Shown piece after piece: positions 50,803 through 59,347 of a DNA stretch of 64,000 bases (position 1 is the stretch's first letter; the number at the start of each line of letters is the position of its first letter). The stretch lies in NCBI GenBank assembly GCA_964001305.1, contig CAXFAI010000029.1, positions 1 to 64,000 of the forward strand, read 5' to 3'. This stretch comes from CAJXMH01 sp964001305. GTDB lineage: Bacteria; Bacteroidota; Bacteroidia; Flavobacteriales_E; Vicingaceae. The notes beneath the pieces were generated by a model. The model ran no database searches and was not told the origin of the DNA. It saw only the letters and a program-made list of their open reading frames with translations. The translations under genes were made by a program, and so were the position numbers.

Positions 50803-52728
50803 TTAGTTTTCAAGGATAACAAACTCTGTTCTACGGTTTGCTTGCCTTCCTTCTTCCGTTTCATTATCTGCTACCGGTTGAGTTTCTCCATAACCTTTTG
50901 CTTGTAATCTAGCGTCTGCAATACCTGCTTTTACCAAGTAATCTCTTACGGATTTTGCTCGCTCATGCGAAAGCTTCATATTAGCATCATCAGAGCCCAC
51001 ATTATCGGTATGTCCACCTACTTCTACCACCATTTTTGGATTGGCTTTTAAAAGAGCTACTGCCTTGCTTAATTCAATGTAACTTTCTTGGGTAAGTGTG
51101 GCTTTTCCGGTTTCAAAAAAGATATTGTTAAGTACCACTCTAGCTCCTTTTTCAATAGGCTTAAGGGCAATGTCCTTTTTAATTTCTTGATATTTGGCCG
51201 AAGTGGGTACTTCAAACTTGTTGGAATAAAAGAAAAATCCTTCTTTGTTGGCCGAAACGCTGTAATTTCTACCTGAAGGCAATACCACTAAGTACTCTCC
51301 ACTAACAGAATTGCTTTTTGCTGTGGCAATTAATTCTCCTGAGTTGATGTCTTCTACCAATACCCAAGCTTCCATTTTTTCTTCGCTTTTGGCATCGGTT
51401 ACTATGCCTTTTACAATAACTGATGGCTTAGGTCTCAGCGCTTCAGGAATGGAAATGGAATACAAATCCAAGGCTCCTTCTCCCCCTCGATCAGAGGCGA
51501 AATAAGCTCCTTCTCCACTTGCAGAAATAGAGAAGTAAGTATCTTCTCCACTAGAATTCAGCGGTGCTCCCATATTTTTCGGCTCCGACCATTTTCCATT
51601 TTCAAATACAGAAACAAAAAGATCGTAATCGCCATAACCTGGGTGGCCGGTTGATGCAAAATAAAGCGTTTTTCCATCTGGCGCTAAGTATGGACTCTTT
51701 TCTCCAAAAGGAGTATTGATGGTTGGACCCATGTTCATAGGCACTCCCCATTGACCAAATTTGTTTTTCTTACTCATGTATAAATCCATACTTCCGTCGT
51801 AAGAGCCATCTCTATTCGATACAAAAATCAAAGTATTTCCATCGGAAGAAAGTGTTGGTTGAGAATCCCATTCTTTATGATTTACGACATTTCCCATATT
51901 GGTAGGCTTGGTCCATTCCGTACCTTCTAAAGTGGCAAAAAACAAATCACAACTTCCAATGGCTCCATCTTCATTACACTTTACATAAATCATCTGTTGT
52001 CCGTCAGCAGAAAAGGTAGAAGTACCGTCGTTATGAAAACTATTGATAGGCTTAGGAAGCAATACCGGTTTCCCCCATGCACCATTCACTTTTTCAATAA
52101 AATATAAATCCTCGCCCCAATCGTTTTCCTCATCTTCATCTATATCGTCAAAACCTCCTTTACGGCTACTGGTAAAATACAATCGGTTACCTGTGGGGTC
52201 AATTTGAGGCATCATATCATCTGAAATGGTATTTACACTTTTGCCCAAGTTAATAGGCTCAGGCATGAGTCCTTTTGTTGCTCTAATTTGGGGTGAATGA
52301 TCTACATAATACTTTTTGTAAGCAGCTTTATGATGGTAGCTAATACGGTTGGCAGCATGGCTGTACTTGGCTAAAAATTGCTCATAGTCTGAAGATGCTT
52401 CTTTAAAATTGCCTAACTCTTCATTAGATTTTCCTCTTAAGTAATAAAACCAAGCCCAATAATTAGGATCTGCCTTTTCTAATCGATTATAAACCTCAAC
52501 TACTTTTTGATATTTTTCTAAGTCATAATACGTATAGCCTAAATAACATAAAGCATCTGCATGATTGGGGTCTTTATCCAATGCCTTTAGGAGTTGTTGT
52601 TCAGCATCATCATAATATTCTTTATCATAATATTCTTTTCCCTTTTCATAGTAAAAATTAGCCATTTGGGTTTGAGCTTTCACTCCAAACGAGGCTATTA
52701 TACATAGAATCAATAAAACCTTTTTCAT
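50803..52728 (-). CDS. OmpA-family protein with TPR, PD40 propeller and CRD domains (PorE-like)
   Basis: 641 aa. Signal peptide 1-18 (LLILCIIASFGVKAQ). TPR repeats at about 24-130 (YYDDAEQQLLKALDKDPNHADALCYLGYTYYD), a PD40/WD40-like propeller at about 165-410 (repeated RLYFTSSRKGG and TLYFASTGHPG blades), a carboxypeptidase-regulatory-like domain at about 436-520 and an OmpA peptidoglycan-binding domain at 535-641 (FFETGKATLT, VEVGGHTDNVGSDDANMKLSHERAKSVRDYL). This is the domain order of PorE, which holds T9SS parts to peptidoglycan. PorE is a lipoprotein, this one is not obviously so, and paralogues are common. Confidence 0.88.
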   Translation of the reverse strand: MKKVLLILCIIASFGVKAQTQMANFYYEKGKEYYDKEYYDDAEQQLLKALDKDPNHADALCYLGYTYYDLEKYQKVVEVYNRLEKADPNYWAWFYYLRGKSNEELGNFKEASSDYEQFLAKYSHAANRISYHHKAAYKKYYVDHSPQIRATKGLMPEPINLGKSVNTISDDMMPQIDPTGNRLYFTSSRKGGFDDIDEDEENDWGEDLYFIEKVNGAWGKPVLLPKPINSFHNDGTSTFSADGQQMIYVKCNEDGAIGSCDLFFATLEGTEWTKPTNMGNVVNHKEWDSQPTLSSDGNTLIFVSNRDGSYDGSMDLYMSKKNKFGQWGVPMNMGPTINTPFGEKSPYLAPDGKTLYFASTGHPGYGDYDLFVSVFENGKWSEPKNMGAPLNSSGEDTYFSISASGEGAYFASDRGGEGALDLYSISIPEALRPKPSVIVKGIVTDAKSEEKMEAWVLVEDINSGELIATAKSNSVSGEYLVVLPSGRNYSVSANKEGFFFYSNKFEVPTSAKYQEIKKDIALKPIEKGARVVLNNIFFETGKATLTQESYIELSKAVALLKANPKMVVEVGGHTDNVGSDDANMKLSHERAKSVRDYLVKAGIADARLQAKGYGETQPVADNETEEGRQANRRTEFVILEN

Positions 52729-52749
52729 GCTTGTTGTTTTTTAGTTTAC

Positions 52750-52788
52750 AAAAAAGGGGGCGTGGACAAATATTGCCCTTGCCCCCTA
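52750..52788 (-). terminator. Terminator after the PQQ-propeller gene
   Basis: Stem GGGGGC/GCCCCC around a 19-base loop; on the minus strand the stem is followed by six T. It separates the propeller operon from the OmpA gene downstream. Confidence 0.65.
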
Positions 52789-52807
52789 CAATCAAAAAAG
52801 CACCAAC

Positions 52808-54445
52808 CTAGCGCGTCATTAATTTCTTTACGGTTTTCTTTTCGTATACGTATACAAAGTTTCCATCTTGGCTTAGTGTAGAACTAGCCGATTTTTTATT
52901 GTTGAACTCTTCATATTTACACGTATTTAAATCGAAACACGCAATATCACTTTTTTCAGTTTCCATGATTACAATGTTTCCTTCTCTTCTCATCATTTCA
53001 GATCTTTTGTACTTGCTAGAATTAATGAAGCTTCCATCAGAAATTTTATAGGTAGCAATTCCTTTTTCTCCTAGAACTGCAATTTTATCTTCATGACTTA
53101 AAATTTGAACTGCATTTCCAACTCCTGCGTCTTTAACATCTTTCTCGTAGTTTTCTACACCAGTTTCTGAAACTAAAGAGTAAAGAGCCTTACCACTACA
53201 AACTATTATGTTATCACCGTCTAAGAAAGCATTAGTAATACCCTTCTTAAACTTTTCTGAAGCCCAAGCAAAAGACCCATCAGAAACATTAAAGGCTTGT
53301 AAACCATTTGGTTTTATATTAGGATAATCAATTTTACGTGTAATAGTTACATTACCTTCTGAATCTGTTTGTTTCCTGTATGTATGCCTTTCAACTATTC
53401 CACCAATCTGAATAATCACTTTGTTTCCATGAACAAAAATTCCAGGAATGGCCTTTGCCTTTTTTATGTCAGGAGATTGCCACAAAAGCTTTCCTGTATT
53501 CAAATCATACTTGCTAATCGTTTGATCTCTTTTTTTTGTCATTTCAACAACATAGACATCATTTCCATGAATTACAGGGTCTGCAACAACTCCATAATAT
53601 TCAACTATAGAGTAATTTACTCCTCCACCTGTTCTACCACCCATTTTTTCACCATCATGTGTAGCAGACCATAAAGTAGCTCCCGTTATAGCATCATAAA
53701 CTTGAATCCCATTTAATTGCAAAAACAATTTATTACCCTCTTGGTATAGGTCATAAATGCGCTCATTGTTTAAAAGCTTTTTTTGCGCAACACCGATATA
53801 TGTGTTTTCCCAAACAATATCTCCATTGTTCATATTAATCTTTGCCAATTGATTTTTAAAGCCTTTAAAAAGGCCTTTTAGTCCACCAGGAGATAAGTTA
53901 ACGGTAGTAATATGATCATTTTCATAAATGTACTTTCCAACCACTCCTTTGAATTTGCTAGTTTCCCATATTTCTTCTCCAGTTCTTGCTTTTACAAATG
54001 TTAAAGACTCTTTTAAAGAAAGTGCGAATCCATCTTTTTCTTGAATATAAACAATGTTATCTTCTCCTAAATTAGAATAGCGATCTGAGTTCCAAAGCAA
54101 TTCACCAGTCTCTAAGTCTACAACTGCGATTTGATCTTTTCCGCCTTTCTTTTCGAATAAGAAAATACATTTTGATTCCCAAAAAGGAATTAATTCATCA
54201 ATCTTTCTCAGCTTAGGAGCAAGGTCTTTAAAACGCTTTGTCCAAACTACTGAGCCATCGTCGTTATTAAAAACAGTGATGTCTTTATCGGTAGCCAAGT
54301 AACTTATTTCGCCTTCTAGGCCTGTTCCATGTCGGTCTGATTTGTGTTCGAATTCCTTCTCCCACTTAATTTTCATTTCCTCTTGAGCAAAAGAGCCAAG
54401 GCTAAACATTAAGGCTCCTGCTAAAACTAAAATTTTTGATTTCAT
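52808..54445 (-). CDS. Exported PQQ-like beta-propeller repeat protein
   Basis: 545 aa with a signal peptide (LVLAGALMFSLGSFAQ, about 1-20). Blades repeat the pattern DLETGELLWNS, NMNNGDIVWENT, DAITGATLWSA, DLNTGKLLWQS and NVSDGSFAWAS, the aspartate/Gly-Trp signature of PQQ-type (BamB/quinoprotein-like) propellers. No quinone-binding active site is evident, so a scaffold role is more likely than dehydrogenase activity. It is the last gene of a three-gene operon with a small secreted protein and another propeller. Confidence 0.87.
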   Translation of the reverse strand: MKSKILVLAGALMFSLGSFAQEEMKIKWEKEFEHKSDRHGTGLEGEISYLATDKDITVFNNDDGSVVWTKRFKDLAPKLRKIDELIPFWESKCIFLFEKKGGKDQIAVVDLETGELLWNSDRYSNLGEDNIVYIQEKDGFALSLKESLTFVKARTGEEIWETSKFKGVVGKYIYENDHITTVNLSPGGLKGLFKGFKNQLAKINMNNGDIVWENTYIGVAQKKLLNNERIYDLYQEGNKLFLQLNGIQVYDAITGATLWSATHDGEKMGGRTGGGVNYSIVEYYGVVADPVIHGNDVYVVEMTKKRDQTISKYDLNTGKLLWQSPDIKKAKAIPGIFVHGNKVIIQIGGIVERHTYRKQTDSEGNVTITRKIDYPNIKPNGLQAFNVSDGSFAWASEKFKKGITNAFLDGDNIIVCSGKALYSLVSETGVENYEKDVKDAGVGNAVQILSHEDKIAVLGEKGIATYKISDGSFINSSKYKRSEMMRREGNIVIMETEKSDIACFDLNTCKYEEFNNKKSASSTLSQDGNFVYVYEKKTVKKLMTR

Positions 54446-54477
54446 GATTTAAAATTTAGGTTAGTGATTTGATTTAA

Positions 54478-54870
54478 TTAAAATTTGAATTCATATCTGA
54501 ATTTGTAACTCTTGTCTTTTGGCATTTTGAAAGGGAATTGAAGTTCTTTCATGTAATTTTTTACATAATTCTGCATCTTAACTGGTGCATCACTTTCTAC
54601 TTTAAAAACTGACGCAACCTCTCCTTTGTGTCTTATGGTTAAGTCAAAAACATAGTTTCCTTCTAGAGTTGTATATCCTGTTGCTTTTTCCAAGCCTTTT
54701 TCTATGGATTCTTTAAGTGCTCCAGAACTCATCCAATCATCAAGGGTTAGATAAGCTGCTTCTATTACTTCTTCTTGAGTATTGTAAAAGGGTTTCTTTT
54801 GCGCCCATGTTGAACAATAAGTTCCTATTGTTAAAAACAACATAAGCATGAATTGAATAGTCTTTTTCAT
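54478..54870 (-). CDS. Small exported protein, TonB-C-terminus-like
   Basis: 130 aa from ATG 54870 (MKKTIQF), chosen because it gives a clean signal peptide (cleavage after TWAQ, about 24). The mature part is mixed alpha/beta: YVFDLTIRHKGEVASVFKVE, then VKNYMKELQFPFKMPKDKSYKFRYEFKF. That last part resembles the C-terminal beta-alpha-beta domain of TonB-like proteins, where a strand is exchanged with a partner. The fold assignment is inference. It lies five bases downstream of a propeller gene and 32 bases upstream of a second. Confidence 0.72.
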   Translation of the reverse strand: MKKTIQFMLMLFLTIGTYCSTWAQKKPFYNTQEEVIEAAYLTLDDWMSSGALKESIEKGLEKATGYTTLEGNYVFDLTIRHKGEVASVFKVESDAPVKMQNYVKNYMKELQFPFKMPKDKSYKFRYEFKF

Positions 54871-54875
54871 GATTT

Positions 54876-55976
54876 CTATTTTTGAATTTGCCATTTAATT
54901 AATGTATTACCATAGGCGATAAGCACATGTCTTTCGTCTGGTAAGAAAACAAAACTGGTATTCGAACCGGGATAAATTTTCTTCTTCATGTTTTTCCAAA
55001 TTTTCATCTTGGTGTTGAAGCTGTCTACAATACCTCCATTTTCAACACTATAAATATTTAATGCAGGCCATTGATCAAAAGTTGCTATTCCAAAGTAGCT
55101 TTGGTTCCATCCATAACCGAAATCAGGTTGTATGCTTGTTCGACTTAAGTATCCTTCTCTAGTTGGCTCATAATTAGTTGCATCAATTACATTGATGTAT
55201 GAGTTTGAAGCTACATTAAAGCATATTAATTTATTCCCTTCTTTAGTGTATGACATCAGATTGATGTTGTCGTAAATTTCATTTACAAGTAGCTTTTTCT
55301 CTAAAGTTTCTGCGTCAAATATGGCAATGGCTTGTCGATATTTTATGGCAAGTTTTTTTACTTTTTTATTGTCTCTAATAGAAGGAACATTGTCTAAATC
55401 ATCTTTGGTTGGCTTTACTACAACCGCCAAATCTTTTCCATCAGGACTAATAGCAATAGCATTCATACCTGCTTCTAAAGTGGTTTGTTTAATTGTTTTT
55501 CCTGAAGGTAATTCACGAATTTCTAATTTGTCTTTTTCTAAAACATATACTTTAGACTCATTTGGTGAAATCTTAGCATCACTGATCTTATTAAACTTCA
55601 AAATCATTTCACCCGAAGCCAAATCTACAATGTGATAATCTGACTTTTTAGCTTTCTTGATACTGGTTTCATAAACTCGCTCTTGGATAATGAGGTACTT
55701 TCCCGTTTTGGAATAATGCACATTGTAACCCATGTATTCACTCTGAATGTCAATTTCTTTAAGAATGGTTTTGGTTGCCAAATCATAAATCATAAGTGGC
55801 GTTCGCTTACCACAAACCAAGGCTAGTTGTTTACCATCAGGAGAAATATCGACACCAGTTATGTTAATGGGTTTTTCTACAACTACCCATTTTTCAAAAT
55901 TCTCATTAATGTTTTGAGCCAGCAGCGAAAATGAAATGAGGAATATTAATATAGAAGTGGTTAGTATCCGTTTCAT
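54876..55976 (-). CDS. Exported WD40/YncE-like beta-propeller protein
   Basis: 366 aa with a signal peptide (SILIFLISFSLLAQ, about 1-20). Repeated blades: ITGVDISPDGKQLALVCGKRTPLMIYDLATKTILKEID, ISDAKISPNESKVYVLEKDKLEIRELPSGK and MNAIAISPDGKDLAVVV. The DxxTxxxLxxI and SPDGK patterns mark YncE/WD40-like propellers with a protein- or ligand-binding role in the periplasm. First gene of the operon with the two secreted proteins downstream. Its partner is unknown. Confidence 0.83.
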   Translation of the reverse strand: MKRILTTSILIFLISFSLLAQNINENFEKWVVVEKPINITGVDISPDGKQLALVCGKRTPLMIYDLATKTILKEIDIQSEYMGYNVHYSKTGKYLIIQERVYETSIKKAKKSDYHIVDLASGEMILKFNKISDAKISPNESKVYVLEKDKLEIRELPSGKTIKQTTLEAGMNAIAISPDGKDLAVVVKPTKDDLDNVPSIRDNKKVKKLAIKYRQAIAIFDAETLEKKLLVNEIYDNINLMSYTKEGNKLICFNVASNSYINVIDATNYEPTREGYLSRTSIQPDFGYGWNQSYFGIATFDQWPALNIYSVENGGIVDSFNTKMKIWKNMKKKIYPGSNTSFVFLPDERHVLIAYGNTLIKWQIQK

Positions 55977-55992
55977 GATTGTTTAATTGGTT

Positions 55993-56000
55993 CAAAGCTA
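55993..56000 (-). promoter_or_regulatory. -7 box before the YncE-like propeller gene
   Basis: TAGCTTTG on the minus strand, 16 bases before the ATG; the same eight bases as in the promoters at 3261 and 50749. No convincing -33 TTTG. Confidence 0.4.
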
Positions 56001-56062
56001 TGGACTTGACTTAGGGGTTTAAATAGAGTTTTCTACGTATTTTATATAGGGTAATTGTCGTA

Positions 56063-56281
56063 CTAGTCTATGATTTTATTTTTAAGGGCAAACCGAATCA
56101 TTCCTGCCAAGCTGTTTACTCCTAGCTTATTTCTAATATTCGTTCTATGGGTATCTACTGTACGGTGACTTATGGATAGTAATTTGCCTATTTGAGTATT
56201 GGAATAACCATCCGCAATTAAGCGTAGAATCTGAATTTCTCGTTCAGTTAGCTTTGTGCTTTCATTTAAAACTTGCCCCAT
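56063..56281 (-). CDS. Orphan LuxR-type HTH DNA-binding protein
   Basis: 72 aa, just one LuxR/NarL HTH domain: LTEREIQILRLIADGYSNTQIG, LLSISHRTVDTHRTNIRNKLG. It matches the C-terminal domain of the response regulator at 57383-58048 nearly position for position (TEREI/V, SHRTVDTHRTN). There is no receiver domain and a stop lies in frame just upstream of the ATG, so it is not a truncated long ORF in the present sequence. It could bind DNA on its own or compete with or pair with the full regulator. Confidence 0.85.
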   Translation of the reverse strand: MGQVLNESTKLTEREIQILRLIADGYSNTQIGKLLSISHRTVDTHRTNIRNKLGVNSLAGMIRFALKNKIID

Positions 56282-56392
56282 ACTTTAATTTTAGGGCGAA
56301 GTACCTGAATGTAAAGAATGAAATAAATAAGGGAATCAACTTAAAGTACTAGGTTGTTTACCCTAGTTGATTAATCTAGTCAGAAATTCTTC

Positions 56393-57319
56393 TTATTGCT
56401 GTAGAATAATTTTTCGACTTAATGTTCTTTCATCAAAAGTGGTTAAGCGAATAAAATAGACCCCATTCGCAAGATTCTGTAAGTCTATAACATTTCCATC
56501 AACAGAAAGCTCTTTAACCCATTTTCCTTGAGAATTAAATAACTTAATAGATTTAATTGCTTTTTCATTGAGATTCAAATACATCACATTCTTTACAGGA
56601 TTAGGATATACTTCAATGTCAACCCTTTGAGCTTGTTCTTCGTTGAGTGAAGATATAATTCTATAATCACAGGCTTGACCCCAGAAATTGTAAAAGATTT
56701 GTTCATCTTCATAGCAACGCAGTGAACCATCTCGAATAAGTAAAGCAGCTTCAGTATTAGGAAGCATGCCATTTTTTGAACCGAATTTCTCAACATAAGA
56801 TAAACCACTAACCGTTCCTATATTATTGTAACCAAATCCATCAAGTTGAGTTGTATAAAACTCCTTGAGCGACTGCCCGCTATAATTTTTCATCTTTATT
56901 GAATCTACTACAATTCTAAAAGTAGAATCAGGTCTGTTTAGTTGTGAAACTAAAGAGGTATCAGGTAAATAAAAACTTAAAGTATCGCCGATTTGAGCCG
57001 TATAATTATAGAGCAACAAATAGCGGTTATAGTGGTGATTAAAATAGTAGATGGAACCATTTACCTCATATAAATATTCACTCTTCAAGTTCACACTATC
57101 TCCAGAATACCGAAAATGTGTACGACTTACTTTCTTCGAAATATGACCTTGGTAGAGTGTGTCTTTTGTTGTTTTGTACACATAATACTCGCTGTTTGCT
57201 GGCACAGTACCTCCACTAGTACCTGAATAAAACCATACTGCAGAATCACTAAATAGGTTTTGTGAGAAAAGTGAAAAAATAAAGAGTTGAGCAACGAAAA
57301 GGGATAGTAGGTATTTCAT
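56393..57319 (-). CDS. T9SS type A sorting-domain protein
   Basis: 308 aa secreted protein. Signal peptide 1-19 (LLSLFVAQLFIFSLFSQ). The middle (about 25-220) is beta-rich with no domain I recognise: WFYSGTSGGTVPANSEYYVYK, LLLYNYTAQIGDTLSFYLPD, EDEQIFYNFWGQACDY. The C-terminus (about 232-308) is a type A sorting domain: VEVYPNPVKNVMYLNL, IKLFNSQGKWVKEL, NLANGVYFIRLTT, RKIILQQ. It goes out through T9SS. It lies between an orphan HTH gene and a response regulator gene, which may control it. Confidence 0.88.
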   Translation of the reverse strand: MKYLLSLFVAQLFIFSLFSQNLFSDSAVWFYSGTSGGTVPANSEYYVYKTTKDTLYQGHISKKVSRTHFRYSGDSVNLKSEYLYEVNGSIYYFNHHYNRYLLLYNYTAQIGDTLSFYLPDTSLVSQLNRPDSTFRIVVDSIKMKNYSGQSLKEFYTTQLDGFGYNNIGTVSGLSYVEKFGSKNGMLPNTEAALLIRDGSLRCYEDEQIFYNFWGQACDYRIISSLNEEQAQRVDIEVYPNPVKNVMYLNLNEKAIKSIKLFNSQGKWVKELSVDGNVIDLQNLANGVYFIRLTTFDERTLSRKIILQQ

Positions 57320-57382
57320 AACAAATGGTTTGGTGTAATTTACACAAAGCGAATGAATTACTACTTGATTTTGTGAGAAGAG

Positions 57383-58048
57383 TTAACTCAACAAACCATT
57401 CTTAATAGCAAACTTGATCAGTCCTGCTATATTGTGCGCATCCAGCTTTTTCATGAGGTTTGTTCGGTGGGTATCGACTGTTCGGTGAGAAATAAACAAC
57501 TTTTCCCCGATTTCTTTATTTGAAAATCCTTCAGCAATAAGCTTTAATACATCTACTTCTCTTTCAGTCAACTTTGAAAGTTGAATAGTATCTGGATTAA
57601 TTTCAAAGGACTTGGCTACTGATTTATCAGGATTTAATAGTGAGTGTGTTACATCTGAGCTGAAATAACTTTTTCCTTCAGAAACAGCGCAAAGTGCATT
57701 GTAAAACTCGGTGCGATCAGCATTTTTCAAAACATAACCATCGGCTCCAATCTCCATCACCTTTTTAATTAATGAAGATTCATTATGCATGGTTAAAATG
57801 ATAATTCGTTGATCTGCATTTTCACTTTTTATTCTGCGCATCGCTTCCATGCCGTTCATAATGGGCATATCAATGTCCATTAAAATAATGTCTGGTTCTA
57901 TGGCGCGAAAATAATCGATGGCCTCTTTGCCGTTTTGAGCTTTGGCTACAATTTCAAAATTATCGAGCTCTTTAATAATTGAACTTAAACCATCTAGCAC
58001 AAGTTGATGGTCGTCTACAATTAAAATTTTATAAGGCACTTTTTGCAT
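57383..58048 (-). CDS. NarL/FixJ-family response regulator
   Basis: 221 aa from ATG 58048; a TTG four codons upstream is possible. The receiver domain (about 6-120) has VDDHQLVLDG, the phospho-accepting Asp in DIILMDIDMPIMNG, LTMHNESS and a Lys in YVLKNADR. The LuxR-type HTH (about 155-221) has LTEREVDVLKLIAEGFSNKEIG and SHRTVDTHRTN. It probably pairs with one or more of the three HisKA_3 kinases at 59342-64000, the usual partners of this family. It may also share binding sites with the orphan HTH protein. Confidence 0.93.
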   Translation of the reverse strand: MQKVPYKILIVDDHQLVLDGLSSIIKELDNFEIVAKAQNGKEAIDYFRAIEPDIILMDIDMPIMNGMEAMRRIKSENADQRIIILTMHNESSLIKKVMEIGADGYVLKNADRTEFYNALCAVSEGKSYFSSDVTHSLLNPDKSVAKSFEINPDTIQLSKLTEREVDVLKLIAEGFSNKEIGEKLFISHRTVDTHRTNLMKKLDAHNIAGLIKFAIKNGLLS

Positions 58049-58061
58049 ATTAGTTAGCAAC

Positions 58062-58069
58062 CAAAGTTA
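58062..58069 (-). promoter_or_regulatory. -7 box before the response regulator gene
   Basis: TAACTTTG on the minus strand, 13 bases before ATG 58048. It supports the ATG over the TTG at 58060. No clear -33 element. Confidence 0.4.
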
Positions 58070-58144
58070 TTAAAACACAATTGTATAGAAGAAATTAGAA
58101 AAAGAAAATCATAGAATTATTTACCTTCGCCGCTCCAAAAAAGC

Positions 58145-59347
58145 ATGGCAAACATTAAACCTTCAATTCTTTTCATTAGCACTCAACTGCCATTTCCACC
58201 TAAAAGTGGAGGTACGGTAAAGTCTTGGAATTATGTTAAAGACTTGTCAGCTAGGTACAAGCTTTCTGTGGCATGCTTGCTAAAAGACGATGATGATCAG
58301 TTTGTAGAATCGTTTAAAAGCAAGCTACCCTTAGCGAACCTTATTACTCATGCTCATCAAACAAGTAGAAGCATTACAACATTACTAAAAAGCTACTTGG
58401 GTCATGCTTGTTTGAACGTTTACCGAAATCACTCAAAAACATTTAGAAATCAACTTTCAGCCGTTTTGAAAGAAGTGGAAGCGGTAATCATTGACCACTA
58501 TGAAATGTTTCAATATGTGCCAGTCGACTTTACAGGAAAAGTGATTCTTCATACCCACAATGCAGAATTTATGCTTTGGCAACGAATGAGTGAGCTAGAA
58601 TCTAATCCATTTAAAAAGCTAATTCTGAGGCTAGAAGCAAAAAGAGTAGCCAAATTCGAACAAGAAATATTTAATCGGTCAGATTTAATTTACACCACTG
58701 AATCTGACCAAGAATTATATAGAAAACATAGTTTTCAATTGGGTAACATTCAGGTCACCTATCACTTAGGAAATGACACTTTGCTTGATTTGCCCAATAT
58801 AGAATTCAGTTCTACAGAACTTGCCATCACTTTTATGGGCACTTTAAGTTGGGAGCCCAATGTAGACGGCCTTTTATGGTTTATTGAAAATGTTTACCCA
58901 AAGGTTTTAAAAAAGCATCCTAACTGTAAACTTTATGTACTTGGAAAAGATCCAGATGCCCGTTTATTAAAAGCAGCCCAAAGTTTTGAGTTTATTGTTT
59001 TTACTGGCTTTGTAAAAGAACTAGACAGCTATTTAAAAAAGACAAGGGTTTACATTGCACCATTGAGGTTTGGAAGTGGCATGAAAGTAAAAGTGCTCGA
59101 AGGTTTATATCGGGGGGTTCCAACTGTTTCAACAAGTGTAGGTGCAGAAGGGTTGAAAGTAGAAGACAATAAGCACATTATGATAGCAAATGAGCCAGAT
59201 ACTTTTGCAGGAAAATGCATTCGACTACTAGAAGACGAAAAAAGCTGGAATAGCTTACTTGCTAACAGTCGCCAAATTGCAAGACAAGAATACCAATGGA
59301 TACCCCTATTTGAGAGAATGGATATAGAACTGAAAAAAGTTTTATAA
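58145..59347 (+). CDS. Glycosyltransferase, group 1 (GT4-like)
   Basis: 400 aa, two Rossmann-like domains. The N-terminus has LFISTQLPFPPKSGGTVKSWN, the acceptor-side loop of GT-B enzymes. The C-terminal domain has FMGTLSWEPNVDGLLWFIE, LYVLGKDPD, VFTGFVKELDSYL, VYIAPLRFGSGMKVKVLEGLYRGVPTVST and SVGAEGLKVEDN, which contains the nucleotide-sugar Glu. It is probably cytoplasmic and adds a sugar to a surface glycan. It stands alone, convergent with the first kinase, and the two 3' ends overlap by six bases. Confidence 0.9.
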   Translation: MANIKPSILFISTQLPFPPKSGGTVKSWNYVKDLSARYKLSVACLLKDDDDQFVESFKSKLPLANLITHAHQTSRSITTLLKSYLGHACLNVYRNHSKTFRNQLSAVLKEVEAVIIDHYEMFQYVPVDFTGKVILHTHNAEFMLWQRMSELESNPFKKLILRLEAKRVAKFEQEIFNRSDLIYTTESDQELYRKHSFQLGNIQVTYHLGNDTLLDLPNIEFSSTELAITFMGTLSWEPNVDGLLWFIENVYPKVLKKHPNCKLYVLGKDPDARLLKAAQSFEFIVFTGFVKELDSYLKKTRVYIAPLRFGSGMKVKVLEGLYRGVPTVSTSVGAEGLKVEDNKHIMIANEPDTFAGKCIRLLEDEKSWNSLLANSRQIARQEYQWIPLFERMDIELKKVL

